Assembly (NCBI GenBank): GCA_046330955.1
Contig: JAXLRT010000002.1
Span: forward strand, 248,001-312,000
DNA from: JADJPO01 sp046330955
Lineage (GTDB): Bacteria; Actinomycetota; Actinomycetes; Actinomycetales; Kineosporiaceae
Direction: 5' to 3'
DNA length: 64,000 nt
A program made the position numbers and the translations under genes. Under the pieces are notes generated by a model. That model was not told the origin of the DNA. It saw only the letters and a program-made list of their open reading frames with translations, and did no database searches. Below, piece by piece: positions 7,378 through 14,671 of this stretch; position 1 is the stretch's first letter; each line of letters opens with the position of its first letter.

Positions 7378-8517
7378 ATGATTGCTCGCAGCGCCGACCT
7401 GGCACGGGTCCGCACAGCCTTGAGTCGCTCGCCTGTGGTGCTGTTGGTAGGCCCTCGCCAGGCAGGCAAGTCGACCTTGGCGCGCGTGGCCGCAGGCGAC
7501 GAGCCTGCCAGCGTCTTCGACCTCGAGAACCCGAGTCACGCCGCGCGTCTCAGCGACCCGATGCTGGCGCTCGAGGCCCTCCAGGGGCTGGTGGTGATCG
7601 ACGAGGCGCAGCACGCCCCCGACCTGTTTCCCATCCTGCGCGTTCTGGCCGACCGCCACCCCAGACCGGCGAGGTTCCTGGTTCTCGGCAGTGCCTCACC
7701 CGAACTGGTCGGCCTCGGCGCAGAATCCCTCGCCGGCCGCGTCGAGATCATCGAACTGTCAGGCCTGCGCCTCGGTGACGTCGGCACCGGTCAGGCGAAC
7801 CGGCTCTGGCTGCAGGGCAGCCTTCCGCCGGCCTTCACCGCAGACCTGGACGACTCGCTCGCCTGGCGCACCAACTACATCGCCACCTTTCTCGAGCGTG
7901 ATCTCGCCCAGCTGGGCTTCCGGCTGCCCGCCAGTCACGTGCGCCGTTTCTGGACGATGCTCGCGCACTACCACGCGCAAACCTGGAACGGCTCCGAGCT
8001 GGCGCGCGCGCTGGGGGTCTCACAACCCACGACCCGGCGATATCTGGACGCATTGACCGATGCGCTCGTCGTCCGGCAACTCCCGCCCTGGTACGCGAAC
8101 GTCGGCAAGCGGGTGGTGCGATCCCCCAAGGTGTACATCCGCGACTCGGGCATCGCTCACGCCCTGCTGGGGCTCGACTCGATGGATTCCCTCCTGGCCC
8201 ACCCCAAGGTCGGGGCGAGCTGGGAGGGCTTCGTGGTCGAGCAGATCGCCCAGCTGATCGGCCCCACGCCACTCCATTTCTGGGGAACGCAATCGGGAGC
8301 CGAGCTGGACCTGTTCTTCACCCGGGGCGGACGGAACATCGGCGTCGAGGTGAAGCGGACCAGTTCCCCGCGGGTCACTCCGTCGATGCGCAATGCACTC
8401 GAGGATCTCGACCTCGATCGGATCATCGTGGTTCACCCGGGGCGAGAACGGTTTCCGCTGGCGCCGTCCATCGAGGCCTTGCCCCTGTCGGACCTGGCAG
8501 CGATCGCCGACGTCTGA
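7378..8517 (+). CDS. AAA-type ATPase with DUF4143 domain
   Basis: A 379-residue protein of the widespread AAA_14/DUF4143 family, whose biological role is unsettled. The Walker A motif is GPRQAGKST (about residues 24-32) and Walker B is GLVVIDEAQH, followed by FLVLGSASPEL. A middle winged-helix-like segment (WNGSELARALGVSQPTTRRYLDAL) precedes the C-terminal DUF4143 region with a PD-(D/E)xK-like core: GAELDLFF...GVEVKRT. ATG 7378 is chosen because homology begins there; the region just upstream is unusually AT-rich (TTGAAA at 7331) and could hold the promoter. Two copies of a 71-bp palindrome lie on each side, suggesting the gene arrived as an islet. Confidence 0.85.
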   Translation: MIARSADLARVRTALSRSPVVLLVGPRQAGKSTLARVAAGDEPASVFDLENPSHAARLSDPMLALEALQGLVVIDEAQHAPDLFPILRVLADRHPRPARFLVLGSASPELVGLGAESLAGRVEIIELSGLRLGDVGTGQANRLWLQGSLPPAFTADLDDSLAWRTNYIATFLERDLAQLGFRLPASHVRRFWTMLAHYHAQTWNGSELARALGVSQPTTRRYLDALTDALVVRQLPPWYANVGKRVVRSPKVYIRDSGIAHALLGLDSMDSLLAHPKVGASWEGFVVEQIAQLIGPTPLHFWGTQSGAELDLFFTRGGRNIGVEVKRTSSPRVTPSMRNALEDLDLDRIIVVHPGRERFPLAPSIEALPLSDLAAIADV

Positions 8518-8536
8518 TGCAGCAACCCCTCCCGCG

Positions 8537-8607
8537 CCATGATCACCGTTGGATCGCGGTTTGCTCCGGCTCACCCGGAGCAGAGTGCGATCTCACGGTG
8601 ATCATGG
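8537..8607. repeat. 71-bp palindromic intergenic element, copy 3
   Basis: This is the most regular copy: CCATGATCACCGT and GGATCGC on the left pair with GCGATC and ACGGTGATCATGG on the right, with TTTGCTCCGG/CCGGAGCAGA closing around CTCAC. It begins 20 bases after the DUF4143 stop codon, so it could act as that gene's transcription terminator or mRNA end. Confidence 0.85.
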
Positions 8608-8619
8608 TGAGGTGGGGAC

Positions 8620-8808
8620 ATGAGTGGGAACGTGCCCGACGACGCCGGCCCGGAGAGCGTCGAGGAGTGGTTCGCCCGGGTCGAGGCGGCCTTGGACGAC
8701 TAGCGCACGCTCGCGGCGTCCCCGCCGGAGGGCACGGCGCGCTGGGGTGCGTTCCCGTTCCAGGTCGCGGACGACGCCCGCACCCGTCGGGTGCAGCCCC
8801 GCCCATGA
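8620..8808 (+). pseudogene. Short coding remnant with an internal amber stop
   Basis: From ATG 8620 the frame reads MSGNVPDDAGPESVEEWFARVEAALDD, then TAG at 8701, then continues in frame as RTLAASPPEGTARWGAFPFQ and on to a TGA at 8806-8808. Both halves have coding-like composition and the join looks like a natural sentence (..ALDD-x-RTLAA..), as if a Tyr or Trp codon became TAG. GGTGGGG precedes the ATG. It may be a 27-residue peptide gene, but a decayed N-terminal fragment of a longer protein, cut off by repeat copy 4, is more likely. The family is not recognised. Confidence 0.4.
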
Positions 8809-8873
8809 TCACCGTGAGATCGGGGTCTGCTCCGGGTAAAGCGGAGGAAACTGCGATCTGACGGTGATCACGG
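8803..8873. repeat. 71-bp palindromic intergenic element, copy 4
   Basis: A diverged copy (CCATGATCACCGT ... ACGGTGATCACGG) containing GGTCTGCTCCGGG and GGAGGAAACTGCGATC. It overlaps the last bases of the remnant at 8620-8808 and ends 18 bases from the convergent racemase stop. With copy 3 it completes the pair on the right of the DUF4143 gene. Confidence 0.8.
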
Positions 8874-8891
8874 GCCGAGTGGGGCACGTGG

Positions 8892-10019
8892 TCAGGCAGT
8901 GCCCTCGGTGAGCCGGGTGCGCGAGGTGGTGAGGTCGGCCAGCACGTCCGGCAGCGGGTCGATGCCGATCCCCGGGCCGGTGGGCACGTCGATCGTGCCG
9001 CCGTCCAGCTCGAACGGCGTCGTGACGTCGCGCGCGTAGTACCGCCGGGACGCCGAGGTGTCACCCGGCAGGGTGAACCCCGGCAACGCCGCCAGCGCCA
9101 GGTTGGCCGCCCGCCCGATGCCCGTCTCGAGCATGCCGCCGCACCACACCGGGATCCCCGCCGCGGCGCACACGTCGTGGATCCGCCGGGCCTCGAGATA
9201 GCCCCCGACCCGGCCCGGCTTGATGTTGACGATGTGGCAGGCCCCCAGCGCGATCGCGTCGGCCGCCGCCCGCGCCGAGACGATCGACTCGTCCAGGCAG
9301 ACCGGGGTGCGGATCGCCCGGGCCAGCGCGGCGTGACCGACCACGTCCTCCTCGTCCAGCGGCTGCTCGATCAGCAGCAGGTCGAACGGGTCCAGCCGGG
9401 CCAGGTGCGCGGCATCGCTGCGGTGGTAGGCGGTGTTGGCGTCGACCTGTAACAGGATGTCGCCGAAACGTTCCCGGACGGCGCGCACCGGCTCGACGTC
9501 CCAGCCCGGTTCGATCTTCAGCTTGATCCGCACGTATCCCTCGGCCAGGTAGCCCTCGACCGCGTCCAGCAGTTCCGGGATCGAGTCCATGATCCCGACC
9601 GAGACCCCGCAGGGCACCGCGGCCCGGGTCGCCCCCAGGTGACGCGCCAGCGGCACCCCGGCGCCGCGCAGCCAGCCGTCGAGGATCACGGTCTCGAGGG
9701 CGGCCTTGGCCATCCGGTGTCCCTTGACCCGCGCCAGGGCCGGGGCCACCGCATCCGGGTGCAGGTCGTCGATCGCGGCGACCATGGGCACCAGGTAGCG
9801 GCGCAGCACCTCGACGCTGCCCGCGACGTACTCACTGCTGTAGTAGGGGTTGTTGTCGCTGACGCACTCGGCCCAGCCCTCGACTTCGCGCCCGTCGGGC
9901 AGCCGCAGCTCGGCCCGCAGCAGCAACACGTCCCGCGCGGTCTCGGTGCCGAACGAGGTCCGGAACGGCGACACCAGCGGCATCGCGATCCGAATGCCCT
10001 CCACACCAATGAGTTTCAT
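8892..10019 (-). CDS. N-acylamino-acid racemase / o-succinylbenzoate synthase (enolase superfamily)
   Basis: A 375-residue muconate-lactonising-subgroup enzyme. All expected active-site elements are present: the KxK motif in RIKLKIEPG, metal ligands in LQVDANTAY, LIEQPL and CLDES, the second catalytic Lys in HIVNIKPGRVGG, and CGGMLETGIGR. This subgroup makes o-succinylbenzoate for menaquinone, racemises N-succinylamino acids, or does both. No other men gene is nearby, while the upstream coupled gene encodes a GNAT transferase, so racemisation of N-succinyl-amino acids is favoured. ATG 10019 has an AGGAGGA Shine-Dalgarno and overlaps the GNAT stop as ATGA. Sequence alone cannot separate the two activities. 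Confidence 0.85.
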   Translation of the reverse strand: MKLIGVEGIRIAMPLVSPFRTSFGTETARDVLLLRAELRLPDGREVEGWAECVSDNNPYYSSEYVAGSVEVLRRYLVPMVAAIDDLHPDAVAPALARVKGHRMAKAALETVILDGWLRGAGVPLARHLGATRAAVPCGVSVGIMDSIPELLDAVEGYLAEGYVRIKLKIEPGWDVEPVRAVRERFGDILLQVDANTAYHRSDAAHLARLDPFDLLLIEQPLDEEDVVGHAALARAIRTPVCLDESIVSARAAADAIALGACHIVNIKPGRVGGYLEARRIHDVCAAAGIPVWCGGMLETGIGRAANLALAALPGFTLPGDTSASRRYYARDVTTPFELDGGTIDVPTGPGIGIDPLPDVLADLTTSRTRLTEGTA

Positions 10020-10930
10020 CGTTCCTCCTGAGTCGCTCGCACCAGCACGTAGTACCCGTCCCGGGTGATCCCACTGATCTGCATCCCGCCCGCCAGCGCA
10101 TCGGTCAGCGCCTGCCGGACGACGTGGCGCCAGCCGAGCGCGGCGTCCAGGTCGGTGCGTCGCAAGGCCTCGACGTCCGCGGGTATCGCCACCAGGGCGC
10201 CGGGCGACACCGGAGAAGGCTGCCCCACCAGGCTCGGTGAACCGTCGCCCGCGAGTTCGACCAGATCGACGAATCCGTTGCGCCGCAACGCCGCTGCATC
10301 CAGCAGGTCGACGGGTGGGCCGTCCGGCCGGTCCAGCGCGGCACACACCTCGGCCGAGGCCAGCTGCCAGTGCAGGTAGAGCCGGTCCGAGGCGTCACCG
10401 GCGTTGATCGCGTCCGGCATGGCGCCGTAGAAGTCGACCAGGTAGCGCACCGGCCGCGCCGCGAGCTTGCCCAGGTTGAACCAGGCATTGCGCCGGATCA
10501 GCGGGTCGAAGGTCCAGCTCACCACCTCGATGCCCCGCTCCAGCGCCCAGGCGCGCTGGTGCAGCTTCAGGGCGTACCCGACGGCTCGACCGAGACCGGC
10601 AGGCAGCACCCCGGTGATGTGGCTGTGCAACGCGGTACCCGCCGGGGCGGCGAACAGGCCGAGGCTGGCCGCGATCACCTCACCCGCGCCCTCGGCCCCG
10701 GTCGCGTCCGGCTCGCACGCCAGCGACAGGTACTGCCCGGTCAAGGCGTACATCCGCAGGATCTCGTCCGGCATGACCGAGGCGCCGCCGGTGTCCCAGA
10801 TCGCATCGAAGACCCGCTCGACGGCACCGGTGCCTCGCTGCGCATCGGTGCCCTCGACCTCGACCACCACCACCCCGGCAGCCGCCGCGGCCCGGCTCGC
10901 GGCACGCCGTGCCGCCTCCAGAACGCTCAT
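10016..10930 (-). CDS. GNAT-family N-acyltransferase paired with the racemase
   Basis: A 304-residue protein of the COG3375 'predicted GNAT superfamily' type. GEVIAASLGLFA and HSHITGVLPAGLGRAVGYALKLHQRAWALERGI form the acetyl-CoA/succinyl-CoA pocket region: an R/Q-x-x-G-x-G/A loop variant followed by the long helix. VSWTFDPLIRRNAWFNLGKL is the family signature. Members encoded with N-succinylamino-acid racemases have been shown in Geobacillus to succinylate D-amino acids, the first step of D-to-L conversion. ATG 10930 has AGGAGGG upstream. The third enzyme, an N-succinyl-L-amino-acid hydrolase, is not seen in the window. Confidence 0.75.
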   Translation of the reverse strand: MSVLEAARRAASRAAAAAGVVVVEVEGTDAQRGTGAVERVFDAIWDTGGASVMPDEILRMYALTGQYLSLACEPDATGAEGAGEVIAASLGLFAAPAGTALHSHITGVLPAGLGRAVGYALKLHQRAWALERGIEVVSWTFDPLIRRNAWFNLGKLAARPVRYLVDFYGAMPDAINAGDASDRLYLHWQLASAEVCAALDRPDGPPVDLLDAAALRRNGFVDLVELAGDGSPSLVGQPSPVSPGALVAIPADVEALRRTDLDAALGWRHVVRQALTDALAGGMQISGITRDGYYVLVRATQEER

Positions 10931-11044
10931 GAGCCCTCCTGACCCAGCTGTCCCGCCGCTCGTGCCCGTCGAGGCCTGTCGTTCTCGACCGGTCGTTCTC
11001 GCCCTGTCGTTCTCGCCTGGCCGCCGCGATGTCACCCTGGGGGA

Positions 11045-12007
11045 GTGATGCCCTGGGACGCCGCGTGGTCCGCCGCACTCTACGGTCCGCACGGCTTCTA
11101 CCGTCGACCCGAGGGACCGGCCGGGCACTTCCGCACCGCCGGTCACGCCGGCGGGCAGGTGCTGGCCGGCGCGCTGCTGCGCCTGGCCGCCGAGCACGGC
11201 GCCACCGCCATCGTCGACGTCGGCGCCGGCCGCGGCGAGCTGCTGACCGCGCTGGCGCACCCGACCCCCGACGGGCCGTCCCTGCCCCGGCTGCACGGCG
11301 TGGACGTGGTCGATCGACCCGGCGCCCTGCCGGCGAGCGTGTCCTGGTCCTGCGGCCTCGACGCCACCGACGAGGCCGTCTTCGAGGGTGCCCTGGTGGT
11401 GGCGTGGGAGGTGCTCGACGTGATCGCCTGCCCGGTGCTGCAGTGCACGGACGGCGCGCTGCGCGTCGTCCTGGTCGAGGCCGACGGCACCGAACGGCTC
11501 GGCGAGCCGGCCGGTCGCGCCGAGCAGGAGTGGTGCCGGCGCTGGTGGCCGGTGGGCGAGGGTGAGCGCGCCGAGTCCGGTACCACTCGGGACGCCTGGT
11601 GGGCGGGACTGGTGACCCGCGCATCGACCGCCGGCGCGGTGGCGTTGCTGGCCGTCGACTATGCCCACCACCGCGCCGACCGTCCGCCCGGGGGCAGCCT
11701 GGTCGGCTACCGCGCCGGCCGGCTGGTGCCACCGATCCCCGACGGCTCCTGCGATCTCACGGCGCACGTGGCGCTGGACGCCGTGGCCGCTGCCGGCGAG
11801 CGGGCGGGGGCGCGCACCGTCGAGCTGACCGATCAGCGGACGGCGCTGCGCCGGCTCGGCGTCCGGGGCCGGCTGCGCGAGGGCGAGCCGTGGTCGGCGA
11901 GCGCGCTGGCCCGGGTGGCCACGGAGGCCGAGTTGATCGACGCCGGCGGTCTGGGTGGCTTCGGGTGGCTGGTGCAGCGCCCGGGAAGCGGGTATGGCGT
12001 GACGTGA
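11045..12007 (+). CDS. MidA/NDUFAF7-like SAM-dependent methyltransferase
   Basis: A protein of about 320 residues from the COG1565 family. Signatures are ALYGPHGFYRR and AGHFRTAGHAG at the N-terminus, the SAM motif AIVDVGAGRGELL (about residues 60-72), VAWEVLDVIACPV in place of the usual NELLDAxP, LLAVDYAHH, and GSLVGYRAGRLVPPIPDGSC with LTAHVALDA near the C-terminus. The mitochondrial member NDUFAF7 dimethylates an arginine of NDUFS2, the NuoD homologue of complex I. A nuoD-like gene lies 2.7 kb downstream, which makes NuoD a candidate substrate. GTG 11045 and ATG 11048 are both possible starts; GGGGGAG lies immediately before them. Confidence 0.75.
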   Translation: MMPWDAAWSAALYGPHGFYRRPEGPAGHFRTAGHAGGQVLAGALLRLAAEHGATAIVDVGAGRGELLTALAHPTPDGPSLPRLHGVDVVDRPGALPASVSWSCGLDATDEAVFEGALVVAWEVLDVIACPVLQCTDGALRVVLVEADGTERLGEPAGRAEQEWCRRWWPVGEGERAESGTTRDAWWAGLVTRASTAGAVALLAVDYAHHRADRPPGGSLVGYRAGRLVPPIPDGSCDLTAHVALDAVAAAGERAGARTVELTDQRTALRRLGVRGRLREGEPWSASALARVATEAELIDAGGLGGFGWLVQRPGSGYGVT

Positions 12008-12116
12008 GGCTCACGTGCCCGAGGACGTTGGCCCCCTGACCCGCCGTGCGCCGACCGTGAACATGGTGGTCGGACCGATGTCCACAGGCGGTCAACAGGT
12101 GGGAGGACGCAGGGGT

Positions 12117-12569
12117 ATGGACGTCTACGCGGTGCTCAAGAACATGACCACCGAGATTCTCGACGCGGCCGAGCACACGCTGCGCACGGCACACTTTGCG
12201 CACTACGAATCCTGGGGGGACCAGCTCACCCGGGCCAGCCTGGGCGACCTGTACGAGCACATCATGATCTCGTTGCACCACCGCGACCTGGCGCACATCA
12301 TCCGGCACTGCGAAGGCCTTGCGGCCGAACGCTTCAACGCCGGCTTCGACCTGATCGAGGTGCAGACCACCTTCAATGCCCTGGAGCAGACCATGTGGCA
12401 GCGCTGGGTGGACACCGCCCCGGCCGACGAGGTGGCCCAGGGCGTCGGCATGCTGAGTTCGGTGCTCGGCGCCGGCAAGGACGCCGCCGCGCGCACCTAC
12501 GTCCAGTTGGCCACCCATCGCCACGCCCCGGCCATCGACGTGAACGCCCTCGCCGAGGGAACGGTCTGA
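12117..12569 (+). CDS. RsbRD N-terminal-like helical protein
   Basis: A 150-residue, mostly alpha-helical soluble protein. The spacing of conserved positions resembles the RsbRD_N (histidine-kinase/co-antagonist N-terminal) domain: a buried Trp (ESWGDQLT), LHHRDLAHIIRHCEGLA, RFNAGFDLIEVQTTFNALEQTMWQRWV. There is no attached STAS or kinase domain, so it is a stand-alone helical sensor-like domain. ATG 12117 follows GGGAGGA. It lies downstream of the MidA-like gene on the same strand with a 109-base gap, and is convergent with the PH-domain genes. Confidence 0.55.
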   Translation: MDVYAVLKNMTTEILDAAEHTLRTAHFAHYESWGDQLTRASLGDLYEHIMISLHHRDLAHIIRHCEGLAAERFNAGFDLIEVQTTFNALEQTMWQRWVDTAPADEVAQGVGMLSSVLGAGKDAAARTYVQLATHRHAPAIDVNALAEGTV

Positions 12570-12618
12570 TCGCCCGAACGACCCGTCCGAACTCACCGGT
12601 CGAGCCGTCACCGGTCGA

Positions 12619-14145
12619 TCAGGGACGCCGCATCCAGCGTTCCGGCCCGGCGGCGGCGCGTGCCTGGCGCGCCCGCTCGGCCTGATCCGAGAGCAGTTGC
12701 GCCGCAACGTCTTCAGCCAGGTGCTCGACCACCGGAGTGATCGGCCCGGGCGTGGAGTGCAGTGCGAACGAGGCCAGCCCCCACCGCCGCTGCAACGGCC
12801 CCTGGGTCACGCCGAGGCTCTGGGTACGGGCGTGGGGCACCACCACCAGGGAGCGCGTGAGCACCCCTCGCCGGATCAGCAGCGCCGTCCGGGTCGCCCG
12901 GAACCCGTTGCGTCGCCACGAGATCCAGTCGAGCCGGCGCGCCGTCCTGGGCGAGGTGACGAAGCCGTGCCCCGGCCCGCGGCCCACCAGGGCGGCCTCC
13001 AGCAGGTCGTGCGGATGCTCGTCCGGGTCCGCGCCGAGGTCCGGCAGGACGAACGCCAACACGCCGATCGCCTCCTGCCGAGTGCCGACCGGCAGCAGCA
13101 GGGTCTCGGTCTTGCCCTGGGAGGCGTCCCCACCACCGCCGTACCCGGCGACATTGACCTCGACCTGCCACCAGGCCGGTCGCCGCCACAACAACGGCTG
13201 GTTCAGCCGTACCGCCTGTACCCGGCCCGGCGGCACCGTCTGGGTCCGGGACTCGAGCAAGCCGTGGCGCAGCCGCAAGCCGTCCGGCGAGATCGCCGCC
13301 CGGAAGCCGAAGCCACGGCTGAACCGTGACCACAGCCCACCGCCCAGACCGAGCGCGGCGGGGAGCAGGGCGGCGAACGGCGCGACCTCGCCGGTGGCCA
13401 GACTCACCGTGATCAGCACGATCGCACTGATCACCAGCACGACCGTGGCCGAGGACAGCGCGATCGAGCCGAGCAACCGGGTCGGGGACACCTCGAGCCA
13501 GTGGTGCTCCGGGGCCTCGGGAGCCTCGGACACCCCGGTCACGGCGTAGTCCAGCCCCGCAGCGGAGGCCAGCAGGTGGTTGCGCACGGCCCGGGCGCGC
13601 GCCTCGCTCAGATACGACAGTTCGATCGCGGAGTGCCCGGCCCCGGCCACCTCGACGGTGAGTTTGGCCAGACCGAAGATCCGGGCCAGCAACGGCTGGA
13701 CGACGTCCACCGCCTGCAGCCGGTCGAGCTGGGCCAGCCGGTGCTGGCGGAACACCACACCCCGGCGCAGTTCGAGCGCATCGGCGGTCACCCGGTACCG
13801 GGTCATCCGCCACGAGAGCACCATCAGGCCGATGACAGCGACCAGCACCACCACCAGCACCCCGCCGCCGGCCAGCCACACCCCCAGCGAGACGTCGCGC
13901 CCGGGCAGCGGGATTCCCGATCCCGCCTCGGCGCCACGGTCGTTGCGCAACCAGCTCTCCCCCAGGTCCCGGGCGACGAAGAAGCCGACGATGGCCACGG
14001 CCTGCCAGGAACGGATCAGCGGGGTCAGCGGGTGAACCCGCTTCCACGACCCATCGGCGAACCCCGCCGACACCGTCTCCGGCACGACCCCGGGTGACGG
14101 CTGGGGCAACGGTTGGGGCATCGGCGGGGGCAGCGACTCGCTCAC
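12619..14145 (-). CDS. YdbT-like membrane protein with repeated bacterial PH (bPH2) domains
   Basis: A 508-residue integral membrane protein. Three bPH2 modules are visible by their repeats: RYRVTADALELRRGVVFRQHRLAQLDRLQAVDV, FRAAISPDGLRLRHGLLESRTQTVPPGRVQAV, and FRATRTALLIRRGVLTRSLVVVPHARTQSLGV. Pairs of transmembrane helices (about residues 35-55, 85-110 and 225-260) separate them. YdbT/YdbS pairs are typical of Firmicutes and Actinobacteria; in Bacillus they protect against certain bacteriocins, and their role here is unknown. The start GTG 14145 overlaps the TGA of the YdbS-like gene (GTGA), so the pair is translationally coupled. Residues 1-20 are Pro-rich. Confidence 0.85.
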   Translation of the reverse strand: MSESLPPPMPQPLPQPSPGVVPETVSAGFADGSWKRVHPLTPLIRSWQAVAIVGFFVARDLGESWLRNDRGAEAGSGIPLPGRDVSLGVWLAGGGVLVVVLVAVIGLMVLSWRMTRYRVTADALELRRGVVFRQHRLAQLDRLQAVDVVQPLLARIFGLAKLTVEVAGAGHSAIELSYLSEARARAVRNHLLASAAGLDYAVTGVSEAPEAPEHHWLEVSPTRLLGSIALSSATVVLVISAIVLITVSLATGEVAPFAALLPAALGLGGGLWSRFSRGFGFRAAISPDGLRLRHGLLESRTQTVPPGRVQAVRLNQPLLWRRPAWWQVEVNVAGYGGGGDASQGKTETLLLPVGTRQEAIGVLAFVLPDLGADPDEHPHDLLEAALVGRGPGHGFVTSPRTARRLDWISWRRNGFRATRTALLIRRGVLTRSLVVVPHARTQSLGVTQGPLQRRWGLASFALHSTPGPITPVVEHLAEDVAAQLLSDQAERARQARAAAGPERWMRRP

Positions 14146-14633
14146 AACCCCGCCAGCTGAGCCTGTCCGCGTTCGGTGAGTCGATCCCGCAGCCGGGCCG
14201 CCTCGGCCGCCTCGAGCCCGGGGATCTGGGAGTCGGTACCCGCCGAGGCGGTGTGCAACTGCACCGAGGCCAGCCCGAACATCCGGGCGAGCGGTCCCTC
14301 GTCGACGTCCACGTACTGCAGCCGGCCGTAGGGCACCACCACCAGCCGCCGCCAGATCCGCCCGGCACGTACCAGCAGGTCCTCGTCGCGCTCGGCGTAG
14401 GCCCAGGCGCTCACCTGCCGGCCGATCAGCCACCACCCCCAGCACAGGCCGATCAGCGGCAGCGCCACCAGTGCGCCCACCCACCACAGCCCGAGCCAGA
14501 GCCCCACCACCAGCGGCGGCAGCGCCGCCACCAGGCACATGATGCCCAGCACGATCCGGCGCACGGTGGCCAGCTTGGGCGAGACCGGACGCCACTGGAC
14601 GTCGGCCACGTCGAACGGGTCGGAACCAGCCAT
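14142..14633 (-). CDS. YdbS-like single bPH2-domain membrane protein
   Basis: A 163-residue partner of the downstream YdbT-like protein. A hydrophobic hairpin of two membrane helices (about residues 26-70) is followed by a single bPH2 domain: SAWAYAERDEDLLVRAGRIWRRLVVVPYGRLQYVDV, then LARMFGLASVQLHTASAG, which matches the internal repeats of its neighbour. It is the first gene of the two-gene operon, with ATG 14633 only 38 bases from the divergent GTG of nuoD. No good Shine-Dalgarno is seen, so a leaderless or short-leader transcript is likely. Confidence 0.8.
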   Translation of the reverse strand: MAGSDPFDVADVQWRPVSPKLATVRRIVLGIMCLVAALPPLVVGLWLGLWWVGALVALPLIGLCWGWWLIGRQVSAWAYAERDEDLLVRAGRIWRRLVVVPYGRLQYVDVDEGPLARMFGLASVQLHTASAGTDSQIPGLEAAEAARLRDRLTERGQAQLAGL

Positions 14634-14671
14634 ACGGGCAGGATCCCACAGGGGCGTGGCAGACTCGCGGC

